NCBI RefSeq assembly: GCF_030268965.1
Contig: NZ_BSSE01000028.1
Coordinates: 31,760-95,759, forward strand
From: Microtetraspora sp. NBRC 16547
GTDB taxonomy: Bacteria > Actinomycetota > Actinomycetes > Streptosporangiales > Streptosporangiaceae
DNA: 64,000 nucleotides
Direction: 5' to 3'
Every line of letters begins with the position of its first letter. Position 1 is the first letter of the stretch. Positions 17,078-26,101 of this stretch are shown here, in pieces. The position numbers were made by a program, and so were the translations under genes. Below the pieces are notes generated by a model. It was given only the letters and a program-made list of their open reading frames with translations. It was not told the DNA's origin and searched no databases.

Positions 17078-18626
17078 CGCGGGACTCCTCGTTCGTCGAA
17101 ACCATGACCAGGTCGAGGACGCGGTGCTCGTCGAGGTCCACGGCGGGAGCCTCGTGCACGATCCGGCCCTCGCGGACGACCAGCACCCGGTCCGCGAGCC
17201 CGAGCACCTCGGGGACCTCGCTGGACACCAGCAGGACCGCCACGCCGTCGTCGGCCAGCCGCCGGATGACGGCGTACAGCTCGGCGCGGGCGCCCACGTC
17301 CACGCCGCGGGTGGGCTCGTCGAGCAGCAGCAGCCTGCGGCCCTCGACGAGCCAGCGGGCCAGCACCGCCTTCTGCTGGTTACCGCCGGACAGCGTCTTG
17401 ACCGGCCGGCGCGGATCAGGCGGCCGGATGTCCAGCGCCTCGATCAGCCGGGCAGCCTCGGCCGCCTCCCCGCGCCGGTCCATCCAGCCGAAACGCGAAT
17501 AGCGGGTCAGCCCGGCGAGCGTGATGTTGCGCGCCACGCTCTGGTCCAGCAGCAGGGCCTGCGCCTTCCGCTCCTCCGGGGCCAGGCCCATGCCGAGCCG
17601 TACGGACCTGGTCGTGTCGCCCGGGCGTACGGCGCGGCCGTCGAGCAGGACCCGGCCGGACGCCCTGCGCGCGCCGTAGACGGCCTCGATGATCTCGGAC
17701 CGGCCGGAGCCGACCAGACCGGCCAGCCCGACGATCTCCCCCGCCCGCACGGAGAAGGAGACGTCGGCGAAGACGCCCGGCACGGTCAGCCCCTCCACCC
17801 GCAGGACCTCGGGCCGTTCCTCGGGCCGCTCCTCGGACCGCTCCTCGGGCACGGCCGGGCGCGGCGGGAAGACGTACTCGACGTCGCGCCCGGTCATCAG
17901 CGAGACGACCTGCCCGGTCGGGGTCGTGGCGGGCAGTCCGACCGCGACCGTGCGGCCGTCCTTGAGAACGGTGACCCGGTCGCCGATCTCGCGGATCTCC
18001 TCAAGACGGTGCGAGATGTAGACGACCGCGACGCCCTGGGCGGTGATCTCGCGGATGATCCGGAACAGGTTGGCCACCTCGTCATGCGCGAGCGCGGCGG
18101 AGGGCTCGTCCATGACGATCAGGCGGGCGTCGTGCGAGAGCGCGCGGGCCATGCTGACGATCTGCTTGGCGGCGGGAGGAAGCCGTCCCACCTCGGTGGC
18201 CGGCGGGATCTCCCCGTGACCGAGCCGCCGGAGCAGGTCCGCCGCGATCCGATTGGTCTCTCCGCGCCGGGTGAACCCGAAGGAGGCCCGCTCATGGCCG
18301 AGGAGGATGTTCTCGGCCACGGACAGCCCGTCCACCAGGTCGAGCTCCTGGTAGATGGTCGCGATGCCCTGTTTCATGGCCGCGGTCGGGGTGGCGAGCC
18401 GTACCGGCTCGCCGTTCAGCAGCACCTCGCCCTCGTCCGGCTGGTGCGCGCCCGAGAGGATCTTGATGAGGGTGGACTTGCCCGCGCCGTTCTGGCCGAG
18501 CAGGCAGTGCACCTCGCCGGCCCTGACCTCCAGGTCGACGCCGTCCAGGGCCCGCACGCCAGGGAACCGTTTGACGATTCCCCGCATGGCGAGCAGGGGT
18601 GCCGTGTCGGGGGGTGACGCCGGCAT
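17070..18626 (-). CDS. Sugar ABC transporter ATP-binding protein (CUT2, RbsA-like)
   Basis: Double-ABC ATPase of 518 residues. The first domain has Walker A GQNGAGKSTLIKIL and Walker B RLIVMDEPSAALAHDE. The second has a degenerate Walker A (GLVGSGRSEIIEAV), an intact LSGGNQQKAVLARWLVEG signature and LLLLDEPTRGVDVG. The first domain's signature is unusual (LPPAAKQIVSMARAL instead of LSGGQ), a variation common in RbsA-like proteins. A linker rich in EERSEERPEER separates the halves. ATG 18626 has GGAGG upstream. Confidence 0.9.
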   Translation of the reverse strand: MPASPPDTAPLLAMRGIVKRFPGVRALDGVDLEVRAGEVHCLLGQNGAGKSTLIKILSGAHQPDEGEVLLNGEPVRLATPTAAMKQGIATIYQELDLVDGLSVAENILLGHERASFGFTRRGETNRIAADLLRRLGHGEIPPATEVGRLPPAAKQIVSMARALSHDARLIVMDEPSAALAHDEVANLFRIIREITAQGVAVVYISHRLEEIREIGDRVTVLKDGRTVAVGLPATTPTGQVVSLMTGRDVEYVFPPRPAVPEERSEERPEERPEVLRVEGLTVPGVFADVSFSVRAGEIVGLAGLVGSGRSEIIEAVYGARRASGRVLLDGRAVRPGDTTRSVRLGMGLAPEERKAQALLLDQSVARNITLAGLTRYSRFGWMDRRGEAAEAARLIEALDIRPPDPRRPVKTLSGGNQQKAVLARWLVEGRRLLLLDEPTRGVDVGARAELYAVIRRLADDGVAVLLVSSEVPEVLGLADRVLVVREGRIVHEAPAVDLDEHRVLDLVMVSTNEESRVD

Positions 18627-18660
18627 GAGGCCTCCAGTTGCTGCGATGTGGCGTTACGCG

Positions 18661-19842
18661 TTACGCGGCCGAGTAGACGTGATCGCTGATGAGCCGGGTC
18701 GCGCCGACGATCCCGGCGGTGTCGCCGAGTTCCGAGAGCACGATGGGCAGGTTGCCGGTCGCCAGCGGCAGCGACCTGCGGTAGACGACGCTTCTGATCT
18801 CCGCGAGCAGCACGTGTCCCAGGCGGGCCACGCCTCCGGCGATGATGACAAGCGCCGGGTTGAAGAAGCTGACCAGACTGGCCAGGACCTGGCCGACCCG
18901 GCGCCCGCCGTCGCGGATGATCTGGATCGCGGCGGCGTCCCCCTGCGTCGCCGCGGCCGCCACGTCCTGCGCTGTCAGCCCTCCGGCCGCGGCCAGCCGT
19001 TCGGCGAGGTACGGCGAGCCGCCCGCCTTGGCGACGGCCGTGGCCTCGCGAGCGAGCGCGGCGCCGCCGAAGTACGCCTCCAGGCACCCGGAGTTGCCGC
19101 AGGCGCAGATCGGACCGTCGTCGTCGACCCTGATGTGGCCGATGTCGCCGGCGCTTCCGGAGACGCCCCGGTAGATCTTGCCGTCCACCACGATGCCGCA
19201 GCCGACGCCGGTGCCGATCTTGACAAGCAGGAAGTCGCCGACCTGCCGGGCCAGCCCGGCATGGAGCTCGCCGAGCGCCATGATGTTCACGTCGTTGTCG
19301 ACCATCGCGGGGCAGCCGAGCTCCTCGCTGACCGCCTCCCTGACCGGGTAGCGGTCCCACCCGGGCATGATCGGCGGGACGACGGGAACGCCCTCGGGAA
19401 AGCTCACCGGCCCCGGCACGCCGATGCCCGCGCCGTGGAGCTGGGTGAACAGGCCCTGCTCGTGGAGCTTGCCCAGCAGGGCGGTGGCCCGGTCGAGCAC
19501 TGCGGCGGGGCCCTCGCGGATGTCGCACGGCTCGCTCAGATGCCCGAGGACGTTCAGCTCTCCGTCGGTGACCGCGACGTCGACCGAGGTGGCGCCGATG
19601 TCGATCCCGGCGAACCGCGTCCGGCGCGACAGCCGTACCTTGCCGGACCGCCTGCCTCCGCGTGACTCGGCGAGCCCGTCGGGCTCGGCCAGGCCCAGCT
19701 CGATCAGCCGGTCGAGCTCGACGTTGAGCTTGGACCTGGACAGGTCCACCGCGTCGCCGAGCTCGGCCCGCGATCGGCCGCCCTCTCGCAGGAGCCGCAA
19801 CAGCATCGCCTGGTGCGCGTTTTCTGGCCGCATCCGCTTCAC
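18661..19842 (-). CDS. ROK-family transcriptional regulator
   Basis: Regulator of 393 residues heading the sugar cluster. The N-terminal winged helix (HQAMLLRLLREGGRSRAELGDAVDLSRSKLNVELDRLIELG) precedes a ROK sugar-kinase-like domain with FAGIDIGATSVDVAVTD, GIGVPGPVS, VDNDVNIMALGE and the zinc-binding CACGNSGCLEAYFG. GTG 19842 is preceded by GGAGGC. By family precedent it represses the transporter until the sugar or its phosphate binds the kinase domain; the operator is probably in the gap upstream. Confidence 0.88.
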   Translation of the reverse strand: MKRMRPENAHQAMLLRLLREGGRSRAELGDAVDLSRSKLNVELDRLIELGLAEPDGLAESRGGRRSGKVRLSRRTRFAGIDIGATSVDVAVTDGELNVLGHLSEPCDIREGPAAVLDRATALLGKLHEQGLFTQLHGAGIGVPGPVSFPEGVPVVPPIMPGWDRYPVREAVSEELGCPAMVDNDVNIMALGELHAGLARQVGDFLLVKIGTGVGCGIVVDGKIYRGVSGSAGDIGHIRVDDDGPICACGNSGCLEAYFGGAALAREATAVAKAGGSPYLAERLAAAGGLTAQDVAAAATQGDAAAIQIIRDGGRRVGQVLASLVSFFNPALVIIAGGVARLGHVLLAEIRSVVYRRSLPLATGNLPIVLSELGDTAGIVGATRLISDHVYSAA

Positions 19843-20110
19843 GGAGCCTCCGCATCGGAGTGAGATGGCGCGAACTTACCCCTCTTATGCGGAACTGTGA
19901 AGACCTTTTTTATGCGCTGCGCCCGACTTTCGCTGAAATCTGCAAAAGTTCGGGACATGCGTCGGCACAGCGAACGCACCGGCATCGAGGCTTCTCACCT
20001 GATCGACGTCGGTGCGCTCCCTGTGACCAGGCCCCGGCAGGCGAGCCACCGGCAGGGATGTCAGAGCATGACCGGGATCGCCGCATGACCCGAATGGAAC
20101 GGAGTGCCGA
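19843..20110. promoter_or_regulatory. Upstream region of the ROK-ABC cluster
   Basis: No gene seen. CGAACTT near 19871 and AAGTTCG near 19944 form an inverted pair about 75 bp apart, flanking an AT-rich stretch that likely holds the promoter; they could be two operator half-sites. Toward 20110 there is only unrecognised sequence leading into a tandem repeat. Confidence 0.35.
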
Positions 20111-20170
20111 GCATGCCCGTACGGATCAGAGCATGCCCGTACGGATCAGAGCATGCCCGTACGGATCAGA
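20111..20170. repeat. 20-bp tandem repeat, three copies, at the 3' end of the SDR gene
   Basis: The unit GCATGCCCGTACGGATCAGA is perfectly repeated at 20111, 20131 and 20151, followed by a partial GCATG. The last unit overlaps the stop codon of the SDR gene (minus strand). Confidence 0.9.
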
Positions 20171-21062
20171 GCATGGCCTGCAAGGAGGCGCCGGCCTGCT
20201 GCCCCAGCGTGGTGGGCTGGAGATAGGGCTGCTCGGCCATGATGGCCTCCCAGTTGTCGCGGACGGACTCGACGGTGACGGCGTCGTCCCGCCACCCCGG
20301 CCCCTCGGCGACGAATACGCGGGCGACCCGGCCGCCGCCGACCGAGAACACCTCACCGGTGGTCTCGCAGCTCTCGTGTGCCAGATAGGCGACCAGGGGA
20401 CTGATCCGCTCGGCGGTGAACTTGGCCTCGAACTCGGCCGGGAGGAGGGTCTCGGTCATCCTCGTCCAGGCGATGGGCGCGATCGCGTTGGCCTTGATGT
20501 TGGCGCGGGCGCCCTCGATGCCGAGGGTCTTGGTCAGGCCGACCAGGCCCATCTTGGCCGTCGAGTAGTTGGCCTGGCCGAAGTTGCCGAAAAGGCCGGA
20601 CGGCGACGAGGTGTTGACGATGCGGCCGTAGCCCTGCTCCTTCATGTGCGGGAACACGGCCCGGCTCACCAGGAACGAGCCGCGCACGTGCACGGCGATG
20701 ACCGCGTCGAACTCCTCGACGGTCATCTTCCCGAACGACTTGTCGCGCAGGATCCCCGCGTTGTTGACGACGACGTCCACCCGGCCGAAGGCGTCGAGGG
20801 CGGCCCGCACCACGGCTTCGGCGCCCTCGGGCGTGGCGACGCTGTCGGCGTTCGCGATCGCCTCCCCGCCGTTCTTCGTGATCAGGTCGACGACCTCCGC
20901 GGCCGGACCGGCGGAGGCGCCGGTGCCGTCCAGGGCGCCGCCGAGGTCGTTCACGACGACCTTCGCCCCCCGTTCGGCCAGCAGGAGCGCGTGCGATCGG
21001 CCGAGCCCGTGCCCCGCGCCGGTGACGACGGCGACCTTCCCGTCGAACCTGAGAACGGACAT
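20166..21062 (-). CDS. SDR 3-hydroxyacyl-CoA / hydroxysteroid dehydrogenase-like
   Basis: Short-chain dehydrogenase of 298 residues resembling the dehydrogenase domain of peroxisomal multifunctional enzyme 2 (HSD17B4). Seen: GKVAVVTGAGHGLGRSHALLLAERGAKVVVNDLGG (nucleotide-binding), VVNNAGILRDKSFGKMT, IVNTSSPSGLFGNFGQANYSTAKMG with catalytic Ser and the YxxxK pair, and NAIAPIAWTRMT. ATG 21062 (MSVLRFDGK) is preferred over GTG 21071 because AAGGGTGG lies just upstream. Members of this group act in beta-oxidation of fatty acids or sterol side chains. An AGAAC-N2-GATTC motif lies about 20 bp upstream of the start. Confidence 0.87.
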   Translation of the reverse strand: MSVLRFDGKVAVVTGAGHGLGRSHALLLAERGAKVVVNDLGGALDGTGASAGPAAEVVDLITKNGGEAIANADSVATPEGAEAVVRAALDAFGRVDVVVNNAGILRDKSFGKMTVEEFDAVIAVHVRGSFLVSRAVFPHMKEQGYGRIVNTSSPSGLFGNFGQANYSTAKMGLVGLTKTLGIEGARANIKANAIAPIAWTRMTETLLPAEFEAKFTAERISPLVAYLAHESCETTGEVFSVGGGRVARVFVAEGPGWRDDAVTVESVRDNWEAIMAEQPYLQPTTLGQQAGASLQAML

Positions 21063-21080
21063 CGCGTCCACCCTTCAAAG

Positions 21081-21093
21081 AGAACAAGATTCT
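21081..21093. promoter_or_regulatory. AGAACAAGATTCT motif upstream of the SDR gene
   Basis: Near-palindromic 13-mer 18 bp before the SDR start. A related sequence (AGAAC-TT-GATTC on the minus strand) precedes the MBL-fold gene at 24782. Possibly a TetR-type operator; weak evidence. Confidence 0.3.
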
Positions 21094-21231
21094 GGTTGCG
21101 CACACCATAACCCCGGCTCGCCTGGTGGACAGGCGGGCCGGGGCGGGGACCCAGACACCTTCGGCCGTTTTGTCCCAGATCGAGGATCCGTACGCAAAAT
21201 CGCCCTGATCCTGACAGACGACATTGACCGC

Positions 21232-21432
21232 CTACCCCTGCAGGTACATGTCGACCTTCACGACCCTGGCGGTGAGGGACTTGCCAGCACGGCCGTTCAG
21301 GTCGGCGGTCGCGGGGAATCCCATGGCGGCGTTCGCCGCCTGAGCCGCGACGCCCAGCGTGAGGAGGGCCGCCACGATCACCATGACGAGCCGTTTCGCA
21401 CCACGAGAGAAGTGCCGGAGAGAGAGCTTCAC
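21232..21432 (-). CDS. Small secreted protein of unknown function
   Basis: A 66-residue ORF starting at GTG 21432. Residues 1-35 look like a good signal peptide: basic MKLSLRHFSRGAKR, hydrophobic LVMVIVAALLTLGVAA, and an A-x-A site near QAANA. The predicted mature peptide is only about 30 residues (starting AMGFPATADLNG, ending VDMYLQG), with no cysteines. No close ribosome site: an AGGAGG is present but about 20 bases upstream. I do not recognise the family. It could equally be the 5' end of a decayed secreted-protein gene. Confidence 0.45.
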   Translation of the reverse strand: MKLSLRHFSRGAKRLVMVIVAALLTLGVAAQAANAAMGFPATADLNGRAGKSLTARVVKVDMYLQG

Positions 21433-21623
21433 GCGGCCAAGGGTCGCCGGGCCTCCTGCATGATCCCTGTACGGCGATCTGCCGTCGCCCTGACCGGCCC
21501 GGACGGCCCGCTCAGCATACGATCATCGCTGCGGATAGTGATCGCATGCCGGGATTTCTGCTATAGTCCTGGGTCTCGCACGGGCATGGGTAGATTGACG
21601 GCATACCTGACTGGAGGCCTCAG

Positions 21624-22682
21624 ATGCCCCCATCCCGGCCGCTGCGCGTGGTCCAGTGGGCTACCGGCGCAGTCGGAGGGTACGCGCTTCGCGATGTGAT
21701 CAGCAGGCCGGACTTCGAGCTGGCCGGGGTCCTCGTCTACGACCCCGACAAGGTCGGGGTCGACGCCGGTGAGCTGGTCGGGCTCGGCTCCACCGGGATC
21801 ATGTGCACCGACGACGTGGACCGGGTGCTCGCCCTCGACGCCGACTGCGTGCTGCACATGCCGCTCCCCGCCGCCTACTTCGGCGGCGATCCGGCCACCG
21901 ACGTGGAGGCGATCTGCGCCCTGCTGTCCTCCGGCAAGAACGTCATCACCACCACCGGTTTCGTCTACCCCCGGACGTACGGCCCCGGCCTGGTGGACCG
22001 GCTGGAGTCGGCCTGCGCCACCGGCGGGACCTCGCTGCACGGAACCGGCATCAACCCCGGGTTCATGAGCGACCTGCTGCCGCTCGCGCTGACCGGGCTG
22101 TCCGGGCGCCTCGACCACATCTACGTGCGCGAGTCCTCCGACTTCCGCGGGCACCCGTCACGGCAGATCGTCGCCGACCTGATCGGATTCACCCAGGCGC
22201 CCAAGGACTACGCCGGCGCGGTGCGGCCGTTCCGCGCCTTCCAGCGGGCGCTGTTCTCCGAGAGCGTGCAGCTCGTCGCGCACGCGCTGGGCGTGGAGCT
22301 CGACGAGGTCGAGGAGACCGACGAATACGAGCTGGCCGCCGACGAGTTCGAGATCGCCGCCGGCGTGGTCCGCCCGGGCACGGTCTGCGCGTCGCGGTGG
22401 GTCTTCAGTGGCCTGGTCAGAGGCCGGCCGTTCATGACGGTCGAGTGCGTCTACAAGGCGGACGCCGCCCGGGTGTCGCGCTGGGCCGCACCGGGCTTCG
22501 CCGTCCACATCCAGGGCCGCCCCACCATAGCCGTCGCGATCGACGAGGTGGAGCACGGGCTGGCCGGGGCGGCGGCCCACGCCGTCAACTCGATCGCGTC
22601 CGTGTGCGCCGCGCCGTCCGGGATCCGCACGGTCCTCGATTTGCCGCTCGCCACCGGCCGCGGCACGGTCCGGCTCGCCTGA
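21624..22682 (+). CDS. NAD(P)-binding DapB-fold / amine-dehydrogenase-like protein
   Basis: Protein of 352 residues with an N-terminal Rossmann fold like dihydrodipicolinate reductase: RVVQWATGAVGGYALRDV and LAGVLVYDPDKVGVDAGELVGL. HGTGINPGFMSDLLPLALTGL and a long alpha/beta C-terminal domain follow. It belongs to the actinobacterial family annotated as dihydrodipicolinate reductase-like or native amine dehydrogenase, not to lysine biosynthesis. ATG 21624 follows GGAGG. It is divergent from the small secreted ORF and next to lipid-catabolism-like genes; the substrate is unknown. Confidence 0.8.
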   Translation: MPPSRPLRVVQWATGAVGGYALRDVISRPDFELAGVLVYDPDKVGVDAGELVGLGSTGIMCTDDVDRVLALDADCVLHMPLPAAYFGGDPATDVEAICALLSSGKNVITTTGFVYPRTYGPGLVDRLESACATGGTSLHGTGINPGFMSDLLPLALTGLSGRLDHIYVRESSDFRGHPSRQIVADLIGFTQAPKDYAGAVRPFRAFQRALFSESVQLVAHALGVELDEVEETDEYELAADEFEIAAGVVRPGTVCASRWVFSGLVRGRPFMTVECVYKADAARVSRWAAPGFAVHIQGRPTIAVAIDEVEHGLAGAAAHAVNSIASVCAAPSGIRTVLDLPLATGRGTVRLA

Positions 22683-22685
22683 CCC

Positions 22686-22740
22686 CGACCGAGGCCCGAC
22701 CGAGGCCCGACCGAGGCCCGACCGAGGCCCGACCGAGGCC
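22686..22740. repeat. 11-bp tandem repeat, five perfect copies
   Basis: CGACCGAGGCC is repeated five times without change, starting three bases after the stop of the DapB-fold gene, in the narrow gap before the convergent flavin reductase. Confidence 0.92.
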
Positions 22741-22753
22741 CGCGTGCGGCGCG

Positions 22754-23317
22754 TCAGTGCGGCAGGAAACGGCCGAACCTGCCCTGGTGGTAGAGCAGCG
22801 GCCGGCCGGCGCGCTCGACCGTCGTCGCCGTGACCAGGCCGACCACCAGGATGTGGTCGCCGACCTCGACCGTGTGGTGCGTACGGCAGATCAGGTGGGC
22901 GGACACGCCGTCGAGCAGGGGAACGCCGTCCGGCCCGTCCGTCCATCGCGTCGGGTGGGCGAACCTGTCCACGCCCTTCTTCGCGAACTGGGACGCCACG
23001 TCGGCCTGGTCACTCGCGAGCACGTTCACCGCGAAGTCGCCGGCCCTCCGCAGCCGCGGCCAGGTCCTCGAGGACTGGGCCACGTAGAACGACACCAGCG
23101 GAGGGCTGAGGCTCACGGAGGAGAACGAGGTGGCCGTCAGGCCGACCGGCTCCCCGTCGGGAAGCGCGGTGACGACCACGACCCCCGCCGCATGCATGGC
23201 GAGCGCCCGGCGGAACTCCTCGCCGCCGACCCCCTCACCAGTCCCCTCTCCCACACCCGCGACAAGCCTGAGCCGCGAGCGGCCGCTCTCCTCCGGTATC
23301 TCGTGCGCAACGGTCAC
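22754..23317 (-). CDS. Flavin reductase (HpaC/HsaB-like)
   Basis: FMN-binding split-barrel protein of 187 residues. Seen: FRRALAMHAAGVVVVTALPDGEPVGLTATSFSSVSLSPPLVSFYVA, RRAGDFAVNVLASDQADVASQFA, AHLICRTHHTVEVGDHILVVG and LLYHQGRFGRF, in the order of reductase components of two-component flavin monooxygenases (HsaB of steroid catabolism is one). The start is GTG 23317, because AGGAGGTGA lies just upstream and its GTGA overlaps the stop of the preceding mini-ORF. No oxygenase partner is in the window. Confidence 0.87.
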   Translation of the reverse strand: MTVAHEIPEESGRSRLRLVAGVGEGTGEGVGGEEFRRALAMHAAGVVVVTALPDGEPVGLTATSFSSVSLSPPLVSFYVAQSSRTWPRLRRAGDFAVNVLASDQADVASQFAKKGVDRFAHPTRWTDGPDGVPLLDGVSAHLICRTHHTVEVGDHILVVGLVTATTVERAGRPLLYHQGRFGRFLPH

Positions 23318-23439
23318 GCGGTCACCTCCTGCGGAAGCGCGAGCCGCACGGCCACCTGGTCCACCCAGGCGGCCCGGACGGCGACGTCCAGCGTCCGCGA
23401 TCCGGCCCTCGGGTCGCCGACCAGCGTCACGATCGTCAT
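23314..23439 (-). pseudogene. N-terminal fragment of an NADPH-dependent FMN reductase (SsuE-like)
   Basis: A 41-codon ORF with ATG 23439 and a good AAGGAG site. Its first 20 residues (MTIVTLVGDPRAGSRTLDVA) match the start of SsuE/ArsH-type FMN reductases (MxIVxLxGNPRxGSRT), but the rest of the ~180-residue domain is missing. The ORF overlaps the flavin reductase start by GTGA and ends in a strong ribosome site, so it may now serve as a leader that couples translation. The identification rests on a short match. Confidence 0.45.
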
Positions 23440-23672
23440 GTCGCACTCCTTACCTGTACAGCATGCATGCACTGGGACATTTCTCTGTCCCCGCGCACAG
23501 CCCTCACGAAGAGGTGACCGCCCGCGCCCGCGGGCGGATCGCTTTCTACGAGGCACGACGACACCGGGCGCTCAAGACGCGGCCGACGTCCACGGTGGGC
23601 ACGCCTGGTCAGGTACGGGCCCCGGCTCATGACCGTGACGCCGAACACGACTCACAGTAAAGTAAATCTTTC

Positions 23673-24740
23673 CTACTGACCTTCCATGGAATGCCACACG
23701 TCCGGCTCGCCCTCGACCCGGGCCGCCAGGCCCCGGGCCTCCAGCCACACCAGGTGGGCGAGAGTCTCGTTGGTCGCGGAGCGCTGCATGAACGCCGGGA
23801 TCGTCTCCCACGGCCGCGACCAGGTGAGGCGAGTGGCCAGTTCCCAGCAGGTGACACCGCCGGAGGCCGCGAGCACGGCCTCGATCTCCGCGAGCCGCTC
23901 CTCGTGGTGGCCGATCACGTAGTCCACCCGCTCAGAAAGCTCCAGGAAACGGTATTCGTGGGCGGGGAGCACTTCGTCCACGTCCAGCTTGCCGACGCTC
24001 CGCAGCGAGTCGAGATAGTCGGCCAGCGGGTTGGGCGCCGACTGGGGGTGGACCGCCACGTGGGGGGTGATCCGGGGGAGCACGTGGTCGCCTGAGAACA
24101 GCAGCTTGCGGTCGGCCTCGACGAAGCACAGGTGACCGGGCGAGTGCCCCGGCGTCCAGATCGCCTTCAGGTGCCAGCCCGGCAGGTCGAGCCGCTCACC
24201 GTCCTCGATCAGCCGGTCGGGCGCGGCCGTCGACACGTAGTTGCGCATCATCATGGACGCCCCGGCCAGCTCCTGGGCCGTCATGTCGGGCACGCCGCAC
24301 CGGAGGAGCAGCTCCCTCCCCCGATCGGCGAGCGCCTGGATGCCCGGTTCGTCGTAGCGGTCGCGCACCAACCGCGCGTCGGCGGGGTGCAGCCCGATCC
24401 ACGCGCCCGACGCCTCCCTGAGACGCCCAGCGAGGCCGTAGTGGTCCGGATGGATGTGCGTGACCAGGACGGCCTTGATGTCGGTGACCGCGTATCCGGC
24501 CACGCCGAGCCCGGCGGTGAGCGCGTCGTACGCCTCGTCGGTGTTCCATCCCGCGTCGATGATCGCGACGCCGTCCGGCAGCTCCATCGCGTAGACCAGG
24601 ACGTACCGCAGCGGGTTGATCGGGATCGGCACGGGGATCGACCAGAGGCCGGGCCGGACCCGCTCCACCTCGGGCAGCGCCCCTCCGTTCCATGCCACAC
24701 GCTGCTGCTCGTTCGCCGCCGTCACCATCGGCTTGCTCAT
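23673..24740 (-). CDS. MBL-fold metallohydrolase
   Basis: Metallo-beta-lactamase-fold hydrolase of 355 residues. The zinc motif is THIHPDHYG (HxHxDH); further ligands are in TPGHSPGH and FSGDHVLPR, with PAHEY later. A C-terminal helical domain follows. ATG 24740 (MSKPMVTAANEQQR) is preferred over longer starts because AAAGGGG lies upstream. The family contains thioesterase- and lactonase-like enzymes. A lipid-catabolism role is suggested only by the neighbours. Confidence 0.85.
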   Translation of the reverse strand: MSKPMVTAANEQQRVAWNGGALPEVERVRPGLWSIPVPIPINPLRYVLVYAMELPDGVAIIDAGWNTDEAYDALTAGLGVAGYAVTDIKAVLVTHIHPDHYGLAGRLREASGAWIGLHPADARLVRDRYDEPGIQALADRGRELLLRCGVPDMTAQELAGASMMMRNYVSTAAPDRLIEDGERLDLPGWHLKAIWTPGHSPGHLCFVEADRKLLFSGDHVLPRITPHVAVHPQSAPNPLADYLDSLRSVGKLDVDEVLPAHEYRFLELSERVDYVIGHHEERLAEIEAVLAASGGVTCWELATRLTWSRPWETIPAFMQRSATNETLAHLVWLEARGLAARVEGEPDVWHSMEGQ

Positions 24741-24784
24741 CGGCCTGCCCCTTTCGCCGCAAAGATTCTGCCCCGGATACCGAA

Positions 24785-26101
24785 TCAAGTTCTACTCGGG
24801 GCGGGTGCGAGAGCCGTCCGATGGGCGGGGAGCCGTACGAACAGGAGGGATGAGACAAGAATCACGACGGCCACGGCCGCCCAGGTGCCGCCGATGCCGA
24901 GGCCGGTGGTCAGCGGGCCGAGCCCGAGCGTGATCAGCAGGCCGCCGAACTGGAGCTGGAGGGAGTCCACGGACATCACCGTGGCGCGCCGGGCCGACTC
25001 CACCCGCAGATGGATCAGCTCACCGCGGACCAGCTCCGCGACGGAGATCGCCGCGAAAACGAGGAAGTACGCCACGCCCGCCGCGACCACCCCTGCCGTG
25101 CCGGACAGCGCGACCGACGCCGCCAGCCCGCCGAGCGCCGCTGCGGTCACCACGATCGCGGCGACCGCGGTGCGGGTGGACGTGCGGAGAAGCCGGGCCA
25201 CGAACAGGGCGATCGAGCTCCCGACGGCGTTCCCGGCGAAGCCGACCGCGGCCACGAACGCATAGACCGAGCTCCCCGTCTCCAGCCGGCCGGTGAGCTC
25301 GGCCAGCCGCACCGGCGTCAGCGTCTCGATGGCGGCCAGCATCATCCCGCTCGCCGCCGAGAACAGCAGCAGCCGGGCCAGGCCCCGGTCGCGAACCGCC
25401 ATGTGGAAGCCGTCGCGGATCGTCAGCGGGACGTCCGTGAGGATCTCCCCGAACCGCGCCGCCGCGCGCGATCGCGCGGGGCCGCCGCGCGATGTCGAGC
25501 GAGGCGGCTCCGGCATCGCGACGACGACCACGACGAGGGCGGCGACCGCCGCGACCGCGCCGCACCACACCGGGACCGAGAGCCGCAGCACCTCGTCGCC
25601 GGGCAGCACAAGCGGCGCGAGTCCGCCGGCGAGCACCCCGCCGAGCAGGGCAGTCGAACTCGCGGCGGACCCCACGGCGAGGCCGGGCTTGAGATCGGCG
25701 TCCGGCCCCTCGGCCGCGTGCAGCGCGTCGACGTACCAGGCCTGAGCGGGGCCGCTGGACAGCGCCCGCGCGACGCCCTTGAACAGCGAGGCCACGAAGA
25801 ACAGCCACACGGAGTCGGCCAGGGCCATCACGACGAGGCCGACCGCGCTGAAGCCGGTGCCGACCGCGAGCACCGTGCGGCGCCCCACGACGTCGGCGAG
25901 CCCGCCGGTCGGGAGCTCCAGCACCACGATGGTGACGGAGTACGCCGCCGACACCAGGCCGATCTCCCCCAGATCGAGTCCCCGGGCGGACATCAGCAGC
26001 ACCATCGGCGCCATCATCAGCCCCGGGGGCAGCCAGGCGAGAAACTGGATCAGGGCGTATCTCCGCCGCGCGCCCGCCGCGGTCAGCGTGTCACCCCACA
26101 T
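24785..26101 (-). CDS. MFS transporter
   Basis: Major-facilitator permease of 438 residues with about twelve hydrophobic helices. The loop 2-3 motif is ELPTGGLADVVGRRTVLAVG (G-x-x-x-D-x-x-GRR). A central cytoplasmic linker contains PEPPRSTSRGGPARSRAAARF. ATG 26101 lies inside the last codons of the ArsR-type gene (overlap 11 bases), so the two are translationally coupled. A drug or metabolite exporter controlled by its co-encoded repressor is the likely role. Confidence 0.85.
   Translation of the reverse strand: MWGDTLTAAGARRRYALIQFLAWLPPGLMMAPMVLLMSARGLDLGEIGLVSAAYSVTIVVLELPTGGLADVVGRRTVLAVGTGFSAVGLVVMALADSVWLFFVASLFKGVARALSSGPAQAWYVDALHAAEGPDADLKPGLAVGSAASSTALLGGVLAGGLAPLVLPGDEVLRLSVPVWCGAVAAVAALVVVVVAMPEPPRSTSRGGPARSRAAARFGEILTDVPLTIRDGFHMAVRDRGLARLLLFSAASGMMLAAIETLTPVRLAELTGRLETGSSVYAFVAAVGFAGNAVGSSIALFVARLLRTSTRTAVAAIVVTAAALGGLAASVALSGTAGVVAAGVAYFLVFAAISVAELVRGELIHLRVESARRATVMSVDSLQLQFGGLLITLGLGPLTTGLGIGGTWAAVAVVILVSSLLFVRLPAHRTALAPAPSRT

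Noticed and set aside
15212..17107. 631-codon plus-strand ORF opposite the binding protein and permease
   Set aside because: Mirror of the ABC genes; no start signal and no motifs.
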